Under the pieces are notes generated by a model, which saw nothing but the letters and a program-made list of their open reading frames with translations, was not told where the DNA came from and did no database searches. A program made the position numbers and the translations under genes. This document shows, in pieces, positions 33,565 to 41,242 of a stretch of 64,000 bases of DNA; the first letter of the stretch is position 1, and each line of letters starts with the position of its first letter. Source of the DNA: Collinsella sp. (lineage in GTDB: Bacteria; Actinomycetota; Coriobacteriia; Coriobacteriales; Coriobacteriaceae); assembly GCA_019414445.1 (NCBI GenBank), contig DXMA01000016.1:1-64000 (forward strand), given 5' to 3'.

Positions 33565-34653
33565 TTAGAGGCCAACGGCGGAGAGGATGAGGCCCCAGCC
33601 AGCGCCGATGACGTACATCATGATCAGGAACACGGCATTTTCGCGGGCGCTGCGGTTGGTGCGGAACAGCACCAGATAACCCACGCCGGCGGAAATGAGC
33701 GTGCCGGCGAGCATCGGCGCCAGTTGCAGCGCGCCTTCCAGATACAGCTGTGTAATGACCACGCTCGCCGAGCAATTGGGAATCAGCCCGACAAGCGCCG
33801 AACCCAGGACAGCGAGTGTCTCGTTGCCGCGCAGGAACTGCTCGATCGCGGACTCGCCGAACGTCTCGAGCACGGCGACCAGAATCAGCGTCACCAGAAA
33901 AATGAATACCGAGACCTGCACGGTGTGCGAAATCGCACTGCGGATGATCGACAGGACAGGCGTCCCTTCGTGGGAGTGAGAGTGACCGTGACCATCATGG
34001 TGTTCATGTTCGCCCTCATGACCGTGATCGTGGCCATGTCCGTGTTCGTGCTCGTCCTCGTCTTCATCACAACCGCAATGGTCGCGCTCGCACAGCTCGT
34101 GGATGTGGTCGGCGCTCACGCCTGCCTCGGCCACCTCGTCGATGATGTCACCGCCGCTGTGGTCGTCGTGCGCGCAGTTCACGTGGGCCGGGTTGGCCGC
34201 GGTTCCCAGCACGGTACGGCGAATCGCCGCGTGCGCGCGGGCGTTACGGCGCAGGCCGCGAATGGCAGCGTCCACGATAAAACCCGTGACCAGTGCGATC
34301 AGCGCTTTCGAAGCCAAAAGCATCGCCATAGTCTGCACGGGAACCTGCTCGGCAAGTAGCAGCGGCAGCATCTCGTCGGAGGTCGAAAGGAACACCGCCA
34401 CCAACGTGCCCAAGGTCACGACACGGCCGGCGTACAGCGTGGCCGCCATGGCCGAAAAGCCGCACTGCGGCACCATGCCCAGCAGCGAGCCAACCACGGG
34501 ACCCGCAGCGCCGGCGCGCTTGATAGCGCCGTTGACGCGGTCGCCCGCAACGTGCTCAAGTGTCTCGAGAGCAAGATACGTCACCAACAAAAACGGCACC
34601 AGCGACAGCGTGTCCTTGCCGGCGTCGAGCAGAATATCAATCAGTAAATCCAT
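33565..34653 (-). CDS. Putative heavy-metal or manganese exporter (ArsP_2/DUF2899)
   Basis: Ten-segment membrane permease of 362 residues in two halves. The first half contains LVGSLLGMVPQCGFSA-like sequence near 53-72, and the second the mirror LVGLIPNCSASVVI near 286-300. Between them a cytoplasmic loop (about 150-230) is packed with histidine, aspartate and glutamate (DEHEHGHGHDHGHEGEHEHH), a likely metal-binding buffer. The family is variously labelled putative manganese transporter or arsenic efflux. GAAAGG precedes the ATG. The metal cannot be decided from sequence. Confidence 0.82.
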   Translation of the reverse strand: MDLLIDILLDAGKDTLSLVPFLLVTYLALETLEHVAGDRVNGAIKRAGAAGPVVGSLLGMVPQCGFSAMAATLYAGRVVTLGTLVAVFLSTSDEMLPLLLAEQVPVQTMAMLLASKALIALVTGFIVDAAIRGLRRNARAHAAIRRTVLGTAANPAHVNCAHDDHSGGDIIDEVAEAGVSADHIHELCERDHCGCDEDEDEHEHGHGHDHGHEGEHEHHDGHGHSHSHEGTPVLSIIRSAISHTVQVSVFIFLVTLILVAVLETFGESAIEQFLRGNETLAVLGSALVGLIPNCSASVVITQLYLEGALQLAPMLAGTLISAGVGYLVLFRTNRSARENAVFLIMMYVIGAGWGLILSAVGL

Positions 34654-34696
34654 GACGGATGGAACCTTTCGTGTCTTTCGGCAGCATTGTAAAAGT

Positions 34697-34713
34697 CCTA
34701 GCGGTCAACTAGG
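34697..34713. promoter_or_regulatory. Inverted repeat before the metal exporter gene
   Basis: CCTAG and CTAGG are separated by seven bases, 44 nt upstream of the exporter start, in the gap divergent to the exonuclease gene. It could be a metalloregulator operator. Confidence 0.35.
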
Positions 34714-34824
34714 GTATTGTAGTTGTCCCGGGCGCGGTGCCAATAGTTGCCTATGGTAAACTATCATCTCGCCATAACTCAGTAGCCTCGAGCCGCACAA
34801 CGCGGCCCGTCCAAGGAGTAGCAT

Positions 34825-35793
34825 ATGAACGTATCGCAAGCACTCGAATACGAGCGCCAGCCGTTTATCCCCATGTTTATCTACGGCGACCACGGCGCCA
34901 TGGAGTCCGAGCGCCAGAAGGGCGAGGAGGCCCTCAAGGTGCTCGAGACCGAGTACTTTACCGCCGAGGGCGACCCCGGCTTCGACTTTGCCACCGTGCG
35001 CGACCTGGCCGACCGCAACCGCGACCTGTGCGACCAGATTGGCGAGGCGCGTCTGCGCAACGTGACGCCCGCGACGCTCTCGCGCGGCCTGTCCGATACC
35101 GACACCTGCGCCGCCATCGGCAAGATGCAAAAGCGCACCGCCGCGTCCGTTATGCGCGAAATCCGCGGCGACCGCGACGCGCTCGGCGTGGCCTACGCCC
35201 GCAAGCCCATCCAGGGCACCGTGCTCGGTATCGACATCGAGAACACCGGCCGTGCACCCGAGCGCGGCTATATCATCAACGTGGGCTGGGAGATCATGGA
35301 GCTCACCAGCGACGCCGTCCCGCATGACGCCGAGGCACACTACTGCGGCCTGCCCGACATCTACCGCGGCGAGGATGTGCCGTTGTCGAATATCCACCAC
35401 ATCACCTGGGACGACATCGACGGCAAAAAGCCGTTCCGCGAGAACAAAGAGCTGCAAAAGCAGCTGCTCAAGCTTATGAAGAAGTACCCGTACATGGCAC
35501 ACAACGCCGCCTTTGAGGACAGCTGGTTCAAGATCCACCTGGACGGCTACGCCGAGGCACGCCGCGCCGGCAAGATCATCGTCATCGACTCGCGCCAGAT
35601 CTGCCGCAGCCTGGACGCCGACGTGCGCTCGCTCCCCCGCGAGTCCGCCCCAGCCGCGCTCGAGAACTGGGCGCGCCGCCGTGGAACCCTCGCCGCCGAC
35701 GCCAACGAGCAGCACCTGGGCCTCGACGACACCGACCTCATGCTTCGCACGGTACAGGCCGAGTTCAACCTCAAGAACCTGTTTGCGAAATAG
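34825..35793 (+). CDS. DEDDh-type 3'-5' exonuclease-like protein
   Basis: The 322 residues have an N-terminal part of unknown fold (1-130), then an exonuclease domain. Exo I reads GIDIENTG (D137-x-E139), Exo II AHNAAFED near 225-232, and Exo III HLGLDDTDLM at 297-306 with the general-base histidine and acidic partner. This matches DNA polymerase III epsilon-like or RNase T-like nucleases. The N-terminal extension and spacing are unusual for DnaQ. AAGGAG precedes the ATG. Substrate (DNA or RNA) is not evident; it is transcribed alone. Confidence 0.78.
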   Translation: MNVSQALEYERQPFIPMFIYGDHGAMESERQKGEEALKVLETEYFTAEGDPGFDFATVRDLADRNRDLCDQIGEARLRNVTPATLSRGLSDTDTCAAIGKMQKRTAASVMREIRGDRDALGVAYARKPIQGTVLGIDIENTGRAPERGYIINVGWEIMELTSDAVPHDAEAHYCGLPDIYRGEDVPLSNIHHITWDDIDGKKPFRENKELQKQLLKLMKKYPYMAHNAAFEDSWFKIHLDGYAEARRAGKIIVIDSRQICRSLDADVRSLPRESAPAALENWARRRGTLAADANEQHLGLDDTDLMLRTVQAEFNLKNLFAK

Positions 35794-36142
35794 CAACGTC
35801 TGAGACAAACACTGCTTGCTCACGAGCGGCCTCGCAGCGGGAAACACCGCAGCGGGGCCGCCCTACGTTCCACAGATAGATCTGCCATCACAAATTCTGA
35901 ACCCTCATTTTGAACGATTTCGGCCAATTCCCGACACGTAATTCGTTGTCGGATGGTGATGCATCGATATCAAATGTGCAGCAATTGAGTTTTTATATGC
36001 TATAGCTAAGCTGCGAGAACATTGATTTTAGGCGTGCCAGCCCATAATCGCGTCAAGCTTTTGGACAGCATTTGGTTAGGCCCCTAAAACGGCTTTCCCA
36101 CTCAGCGCCATCAACACGGCATTAGCTGACACGATATATACC
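35794..36142. other. Intergenic region, AT-rich in its second half
   Basis: A 349-bp gap. A GC-rich hairpin (35826-35861) follows the exonuclease gene. The remainder falls in GC content up to the DUF559 paralogue, which also has lower GC. No gene is visible. Confidence 0.5.
35826..35861 (+). terminator. GC-rich hairpin after exonuclease gene
   Basis: GCGGCC, CGC and GCGG pair with their complements around a GAAACA loop, with two mismatched positions. No T-run follows, so termination is only probable. Confidence 0.5.
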
Positions 36143-37333
36143 ATGAGTATCGTATTGTCACATACCACTGCAAAAGCGGTCTACCAGGCCGCGCATTCGG
36201 CTTCTGCGAAAGACACCGAGCCCTGTAACCCTGCCGCGATTTACGGATCATGTCCCACCGGAACGCTCCTTGACGCAGCCGCAGAATGGCTCACCAAACA
36301 CGATGTTTCCCTCGACGCAAATGATTGCCTCGAGGTAATGGTGTTTGATCGCAAGAATGCGCGCTATGCAACGAACTGTCAATGCCACGTTTCGTCAAAA
36401 CGATTCTCGAACTCACGCTTTATAGAGCTCAAAGATGGCATCTTCATTGTTGGCGTTGAGCTTTGCGCACTTCAGGCCGCCACCTATCTCCCTTTTCGCG
36501 AACTGGTGGAGTACTACTTTGAATTGTGCGGCGCTTACTCCCTTGGAACCGACTCTTCCACCTCGTATAACGAGCGTTTCGCGCTCACCTCGACCGAAAG
36601 GTTAAAACAGTTCTTTAATTCCATTACCAGATGCGACGGTCTGGCCCTTGCCCGAAAGGCGATCCAATGTGTGCGCGACGGATGCCGGTCTCCTATGGAA
36701 ACGGCCTTTGTCATGATGCTAACGCTGCCTAAAAGCGAAGGAGGGCTTGGTATTAAGGGAATTGAGACCGATTACGAGGTGCAGGTCACCGCTGCCGCAA
36801 AGAATCTCACGAGACGCAAAAAGTTCTTTATGGATGCGTATCTAAAGAAATCTCGCACAGACATTGAATACAACGGGTTTTATCATGACGCGGAAGAAGA
36901 CCGCGCCATCGATGAGGAGCGCAAGAATGCGCTTGCGTCCATGGGATACGGAATCATCACCGTCAGTCGTTATTCCTTTATGCATGCCAGCGCTTTCGTT
37001 AGGGTCATGGAGGCGATCCAACGGAAAGAGGGCATACGTCCCTCGCGTCTGCCAAAAGACTTTCAAATCATGCAAGAGAACCTGAGACAGTTTGTGCTCA
37101 GAAGGTTTATAGAAGAGAAAAAGCGAATTCAGAAGCAGCTTCGCCAGGATTCCGAAGATCGTCAACGAATCGACCTCGAAAAAGCAACACTCGAAGGCAT
37201 CACGCTGGATGACCCGACAATAAATGAAGTTCCGGCAATCGATGACATGCAGACTGTCGAATCCGACAGCCCATCATTTGCCCAAATAAGCAGCCTCGCG
37301 CCCGAGGGCAGAATCTTCGGGGCCGGAAGCTAG
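36143..37333 (+). CDS. DUF559/AbiEi-like orphan protein, copy 2
   Basis: Paralogue of the gene at 26853-27902 with low identity but the same plan, 396 residues. The N-terminal half opens with VLSHTTAKAVYQ and contains LCALQAATYLPFRELV and FELCGAYSLG. The C-terminal nuclease-like half has E186 in SPMET, D231 in FFMDAYL, E242-x-N244 in DIEYNGFYH, DR (253-254) and MGYGIITVSR. About 110 extra residues at the C terminus are charged and probably helical. GC content is visibly below the neighbours, suggesting transfer. No clear ribosome site precedes the ATG. No toxin partner is adjacent. Confidence 0.7.
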   Translation: MSIVLSHTTAKAVYQAAHSASAKDTEPCNPAAIYGSCPTGTLLDAAAEWLTKHDVSLDANDCLEVMVFDRKNARYATNCQCHVSSKRFSNSRFIELKDGIFIVGVELCALQAATYLPFRELVEYYFELCGAYSLGTDSSTSYNERFALTSTERLKQFFNSITRCDGLALARKAIQCVRDGCRSPMETAFVMMLTLPKSEGGLGIKGIETDYEVQVTAAAKNLTRRKKFFMDAYLKKSRTDIEYNGFYHDAEEDRAIDEERKNALASMGYGIITVSRYSFMHASAFVRVMEAIQRKEGIRPSRLPKDFQIMQENLRQFVLRRFIEEKKRIQKQLRQDSEDRQRIDLEKATLEGITLDDPTINEVPAIDDMQTVESDSPSFAQISSLAPEGRIFGAGS

Positions 37334-37683
37334 ACCGGCTAACAAGGTGGGTACCCTAGCGATGTGCAAAATTGCGAGTATTCAGCAGGGTCGGCCCTCC
37401 AGCACCCACAAGTTAATCCAAATGAAAAACAAAAACGCTATCGAACGGGAACGTTAGGCAACATTTGAGGAAGACCTTGTCTGTTTACCGCCCTTGGATA
37501 ACTCTTGAGCGGCTTTATTTGGCCTGGAATAGATTAACGGACCCCCTATAGTTGCAGAATACTCCAATTTTTGCACGGCGCGGGGGCACCCACCCCGGCA
37601 TCGGCTATCAAAACCGCTCAGTCCAGAATCTCGTCCACTATTCCCCATCATTTTATGCGACGAATTACCTGTACGTCATTGAC
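37334..37683. other. Intergenic region without recognised gene
   Basis: About 350 bp between the DUF559 paralogue and the ArsR operator. It is mixed in GC, with a C/G-rich patch near 37575-37605. I see no gene, tRNA or clear repeat. Confidence 0.45.
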
Positions 37684-37738
37684 ATATGAACATGCGCTCA
37701 TATAATCGGAAGTAAGTTATATGAGCGCATGTTCATAT
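37684..37738. promoter_or_regulatory. ArsR-family operator pair
   Basis: A perfect 22-bp inverted repeat (37684-37705 with 37717-37738). Each arm is itself a near-palindrome of the form ATATGAnC-N4-GnTCATAT, like SmtB/CzrA/CadC sites. It ends 14 nt before the arsR-type start codon, so the regulator very probably represses its own operon. Confidence 0.85.
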
Positions 37739-37752
37739 GAAAGGATATTGCA

Positions 37753-38118
37753 ATGAGCATCCGCGTTGATGAAACGAAACCCGACATCGAGGCCACCGAG
37801 CCCGTGATTCCCACCAGCTGCTCGCCCGAGGACCTTCCCGACGAGGAGCTGTTGTACGACCTGGCCGACCTGTTCAAGGTCTTCAGCGACACCACACGCA
37901 TCAAGATTCTCTATGCCCTCATGGGTCGCGAGCTCTGCGTGGCTGACATCGCCGAAGCGACCGCGACCTCGCAGTCTGCGGTGTCGCACCAGCTGCGCAC
38001 GCTTAAGCAGTCGCACCTGGTCAAGTTCCGCCGCGACGGCCGCAACATTCTCTACTCGCTCGCCGACGATCATGTCTACACCATGCTCAACCAGGGCATG
38101 AGCCATATCTGCGAATAG
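37753..38118 (+). CDS. ArsR/SmtB-family metal-responsive repressor
   Basis: Winged-helix repressor of 121 residues. KVFSDTTRIKILYAL (about 43-57) and SQSAVSHQLRTLKQSHLV (about 74-91) are the family DNA-binding hallmarks. The only N-terminal Cys is in TSCSPED, and ELCVADI keeps one Cys of the ArsR alpha-3 region without the second, which argues against an As/Cd alpha-3 site. D106/H107 and H118 at the C-terminal helix suggest an alpha-5 zinc-type site. AAAGGA precedes the ATG. It heads the cluster with a metallochaperone and a P-type ATPase. Confidence 0.9.
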   Translation: MSIRVDETKPDIEATEPVIPTSCSPEDLPDEELLYDLADLFKVFSDTTRIKILYALMGRELCVADIAEATATSQSAVSHQLRTLKQSHLVKFRRDGRNILYSLADDHVYTMLNQGMSHICE

Positions 38119-38181
38119 CAATCAACCACGGTATCAGCGCGGCCGGCACCCAGACCGCTAACACAGGGAAAGGAACCCACC

Positions 38182-38400
38182 ATGAAAAAGCAGTTTAAGC
38201 TCGACGAGATCGATTGCGCCAACTGCGCGCGTGAACTTCAGGACGAGCTGGCTAAGCTCGATGGCGTCAAGTCCGTTTCGGTCAACTTTATGACCCAGAA
38301 GCTGACGCTCGAGGCCGACGACGCCGAGTTCGACGAGGTCCTGGACCGCGTCGTTGAGTTCACCGCCGATGCCGAGCCGGACTGCGAGATCATTCTCTAA
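38182..38400 (+). CDS. Heavy-metal-associated (HMA) domain protein
   Basis: Small ferredoxin-like metal carrier of 72 residues with C12 and C15 in IDCANCARE, equivalent to the CxxC site of CopZ/ZntA N-domains. The acidic C terminus (DAEPDCEIIL) adds a third Cys, a feature seen in zinc- or lead-type domains. AAAGGA precedes the ATG. It lies between the ArsR regulator and a P-type ATPase that lacks its own HMA domain, so it probably delivers metal to that pump. Confidence 0.9.
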   Translation: MKKQFKLDEIDCANCARELQDELAKLDGVKSVSVNFMTQKLTLEADDAEFDEVLDRVVEFTADAEPDCEIIL

Positions 38401-38421
38401 CCCGCGCATACGTTGACCTGT

Positions 38422-38444
38422 AAGGCCGCGCTTGCCGCGGCCTT
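38422..38444 (+). terminator. Hairpin between HMA gene and P-type ATPase
   Basis: Nine-bp stem AAGGCCGCG/CGCGGCCTT with a five-base loop and only a short T stretch. It may weaken read-through into the ATPase gene, which has its own operator 14 nt further on. Confidence 0.5.
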
Positions 38445-38457
38445 TGCTCGCGAAATT

Positions 38458-38477
38458 ATATGAGCAAGTGTTCATAC
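38458..38477. promoter_or_regulatory. Third ArsR-type operator, before the ATPase
   Basis: ATATGAGCAAGTGTTCATAC matches the arms at 37684-37738 in both half-sites (ATATGAGC and GTTCATA). It lies 23 nt before the ATPase start codon, implying a second, separately repressed promoter. Confidence 0.75.
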
Positions 38478-38499
38478 ACTCAAATGGGAGGTTTGAATC

Positions 38500-40452
38500 A
38501 TGGCGGCCGCCGATTCCAAAAAGAAAAAGAAGAAGCGCAAGAAGAAAGAGTCCCTTGAGCACAAGCGCAACCGCATCCTGGTAGCACTGGGCATTTTTGC
38601 CGTTGTTTATGCCCTCGACGAGCTCGGCGCCCTGGCTATCGCATTTGGGGAGCCCGGCAACATCTACGCCAGCTTTGTGCTGTTCCTCGTGCCGTTTTTG
38701 ATTGCCGGCTACGACGTACTGCAAAAGGCATTCAATAACATCCGCCGCGGCAAGGCCTTCGACGAGAGCTTCCTCATGGCCGTCGCGACCATCGGCGCGT
38801 TTGCCATGGTGCTCTTCCCCGACACCGACCCGCACATGGCCGAAGGTGCCGCTGTCATGCTGTTCTACCAGGTCGGCGAGTTGTTCCAGGCATACGCCGT
38901 GGGCAAGAGCCGCAAGTCGATCAGTGCCATGATGAACATCGCGCCCGACTACGCTAACGTCGAGCAAGCCGACGGCACACTCGAACAGGTCTTTCCCGAT
39001 GACATCGCCGTCGGCACCGTGATCGTGGTCAAGCCCGGCGAGCGCGTGCCTATCGACGGCGTCATCGTCGAGGGCGAAACCCAGCTCGACACCGCCGCAC
39101 TCACGGGCGAGTCGGTCCCCCGCCCGGCCAAGACCGGCGACGATATCATCAGCGGTTGCATCAACATGACGGGCCTCATCCACGTGCGCACCACCAAGCC
39201 CTTTGGCGAGTCAACCGTCGCGCGTGTTCTGGAGCTCGTGGAGAATGCCAGCGAAAAGAAGGCGCGCACCGAGAACTTCATCACGCGCTTTGCCCGCGTC
39301 TACACCCCCGCCGTCACTGGCGCTGCCGCGGTGCTCGCGCTTGGCGGCGGCCTGGTGACTGGCGCTTGGTCCGATTGGATCCTGCGCGGCCTGACCTTCC
39401 TGGTCGTCAGCTGCCCGTGCGCCCTCGTGATCAGCGTACCGTTGAGTTTCTTTGGCGGCATCGGCGGCGCGTCCAAGCTGGGCGTTCTCATCAAGGGCTC
39501 CAACTACCTCGAGACGCTCGCCGACGTGGACACCATCGTCTTCGACAAAACGGGCACCCTCACCAACGGCACGTTCTCAGTCGTCGCGGTGCACCCCGAG
39601 GCTGGCTATACCGAGCAGTCGCTGCTCGAAGTCGTAGCCCTTGCTGAGTCGTTCTCCGACCACCCCATCGCGCAGTCCGTGCGCGACGCCTACCAGGGCG
39701 AGGTCGACCCCAAGCGCGTGAGCGACTCCGCCAACGACGCGGGCCACGGCGTGACGGCAACCATCGACGGCAAGCACGTCGTCGTTGGCAACGCCAAGAT
39801 GCTCGGCGCGGCCGGCGTTGAAGCACCGGACTGCGAGGTTGTCGGCACGATCCTCCACGTGCTCGTTGACGGCGTGTACGCCGGCCACATCGTGATTGCA
39901 GACACCGTTAAGGCCGATGCGGAGCAAACGATTCGCGACCTGCATGCCGCCGGTATCAACCGCACCGTCATGCTCACGGGCGACCGCGAGGAGGTTGCAG
40001 CGTCTGTGGCCAAGCAACTCGGTCTCGACGAGTTCCACGCGCAGCTCCTGCCGGGCGACAAGGTCGAGCGCGTTGAGGCGCTACTCGCGGCCGAAAGTGG
40101 CAAGGGCAAGCTCGCCTTTGTCGGCGACGGTATCAACGACGCTCCTGTGCTTACGCGCGCCGATGTGGGCATTGCCATGGGCGCCATGGGCTCCGACGCC
40201 GCGATCGAGGCCGCCGACGTGGTGCTGATGGACGACAAGCCGTCCAACATTTCCCGCGCGATCCGCGTGGCGCGCAAGACCATGTCGATTGTTTGGCAGA
40301 ACATAATCTTTGCGCTGGGCATTAAGCTGCTGATCCTTGTGCTGGCAGCGCTGGGTATCGCCAATATGTGGCTTGCCGTCTTTGGCGACGTAGGCGTGGC
40401 GATCATCGCTATCCTGAACGCCATGCGCGCGATGGGTGTCAAGAACCTGTAG
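38500..40452 (+). CDS. Heavy-metal P1B-type ATPase (zinc/cadmium/lead class)
   Basis: Membrane pump of 650 residues that exports divalent metal at the cost of ATP. The transmembrane metal site is SCPCAL (C305, C307), the phosphorylation site DKTGT has D349, TGES is near 206, and GDGINDAP is near 543. The last segment contains FGDVGVAI, whose Asp is typical of ZntA/CadA-type pumps. No N-terminal HMA domain exists; instead residues 6-17 are almost all lysine or arginine. The separate HMA protein just upstream may substitute. GGGAGG precedes the ATG. A large palindrome follows the stop codon. Confidence 0.93.
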   Translation: MAAADSKKKKKKRKKKESLEHKRNRILVALGIFAVVYALDELGALAIAFGEPGNIYASFVLFLVPFLIAGYDVLQKAFNNIRRGKAFDESFLMAVATIGAFAMVLFPDTDPHMAEGAAVMLFYQVGELFQAYAVGKSRKSISAMMNIAPDYANVEQADGTLEQVFPDDIAVGTVIVVKPGERVPIDGVIVEGETQLDTAALTGESVPRPAKTGDDIISGCINMTGLIHVRTTKPFGESTVARVLELVENASEKKARTENFITRFARVYTPAVTGAAAVLALGGGLVTGAWSDWILRGLTFLVVSCPCALVISVPLSFFGGIGGASKLGVLIKGSNYLETLADVDTIVFDKTGTLTNGTFSVVAVHPEAGYTEQSLLEVVALAESFSDHPIAQSVRDAYQGEVDPKRVSDSANDAGHGVTATIDGKHVVVGNAKMLGAAGVEAPDCEVVGTILHVLVDGVYAGHIVIADTVKADAEQTIRDLHAAGINRTVMLTGDREEVAASVAKQLGLDEFHAQLLPGDKVERVEALLAAESGKGKLAFVGDGINDAPVLTRADVGIAMGAMGSDAAIEAADVVLMDDKPSNISRAIRVARKTMSIVWQNIIFALGIKLLILVLAALGIANMWLAVFGDVGVAIIAILNAMRAMGVKNL

Positions 40453-40468
40453 CGCCTGTGGTCCCTCC

Positions 40469-40598
40469 GGCCGGGACCGGGCTTGGTTTTGAAAACGTCC
40501 TCGACCAATGAAGCGCCCCCGTTCTGCTCCTTCGGAGCTACGAACGGGGGCGCTTCTGGTCTGCGGAGTGTTTTCAAAAACCAAGCCCGGTCCCGGCC
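40469..40598. repeat. Very long compound palindrome after the ATPase gene
   Basis: Outer arms of 28 and 29 nt (40469-40496, 40570-40598) differ by one extra A. Inside, GACCA/TGGTC (40503-40507, 40557-40561) and a perfect 15-bp stem (40510-40524 with 40542-40556) surround GCTCC TTC GGAGC. The whole 130 bp can fold into one hairpin or cruciform. Confidence 0.9.
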
Positions 40599-40676
40599 TG
40601 CGGTAACGTTGCTGGCGGTTCTTGGGCATCGCTTGGTGGCGGGGTTCCTTGTCTGAGTTGGACTTGGTTGGCGGGG

Positions 40677-41054
40677 CTACTGGTCCCGGTCGCTGTCCCG
40701 TCCCAGCATCGCCCTCAGCTTCTCAAAGCTTTCCTCGCTCAGGCAGTGCTCCATGTGGCAGCCCTCTTGCGACGCGACCTCAGCCGAAACACCCGCATCC
40801 TCCAGCAGCCCCACGAAAAAGCAGTGACGCTCCCACATTTGGCGAGCGACCTCCAGACCACGCTCCGTCAGATGAACGTCGCGCTTGCCCATTTCGACAT
40901 AGCCGTTGCTTTCCAACGTCGCCATGGCCTTGGAAACGCTCGCCTTGGTTACGCCGAGGTACTCCGCAACGTCGATCGAGCGCACGATGCCCTGACGTTC
41001 CGATAGAACGTAGATCGATTCGAGATAGTCTTCTCCGGATTCACGCAGGGCCAT
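40677..41054 (-). CDS. DtxR/MntR-family metal-dependent repressor
   Basis: Iron- or manganese-responsive repressor of 125 residues. The winged-helix domain (1-65) has SIDVAEYLGVTKASVSKAM. The dimerisation and metal domain contains ERHCFFVGLLEDAGV and EGCHMEHCLSEES, with the Cys/Glu/His ligands expected of MntR or DtxR. The SH3-like C-terminal domain of DtxR is missing, as in MntR. GCGAAAGG lies before the ATG. Candidate operators lie upstream (41108-41159), and an iron-box-like site lies before the nitroreductase 8.6 kb away. Confidence 0.88.
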   Translation of the reverse strand: MALRESGEDYLESIYVLSERQGIVRSIDVAEYLGVTKASVSKAMATLESNGYVEMGKRDVHLTERGLEVARQMWERHCFFVGLLEDAGVSAEVASQEGCHMEHCLSEESFEKLRAMLGRDSDRDQ

Positions 41055-41107
41055 GGGCCGCCTTTCGCGATGGCTTCTAGTTAGCCTTTGGATACTTTTG
41101 CTTGATT

Positions 41108-41159
41108 TACTTTACCGCAAAAGTTGCCCATGTCTTACTACTTTGCCTAAAAGTTAGCC
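41108..41159. promoter_or_regulatory. Direct repeat upstream of the DtxR-type gene
   Basis: TACTTTACCGCAAAAGTTGCC (41108-41128, split as TACTTT, CC, AAAAGTT, GCC) recurs as TACTTTGCC then AAAAGTTAGCC at 41139-41159. The start-to-start distance is 31 bp, three helical turns. AGTTAGCC occurs again at 41079. Likely regulator binding sites; which protein binds is not known. Confidence 0.45.
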
Positions 41160-41182
41160 GTGTTTCACAAAACGTGCGGGAC

Positions 41183-41219
41183 GAAAACAAAATGGGGACG
41201 CCCCGCAAGGAGTGTCCCC
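41183..41219 (-). terminator. Intrinsic terminator after HAD hydrolase
   Basis: Minus-strand stem GGGGAC/GTCCCC continuing inward with one mismatch, followed by ATTTTGTTTT. It ends the ABC-F plus HAD transcript. Confidence 0.85.
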
Positions 41220-41242
41220 AGGCGCCGGGTGCCGGCCCGCAG

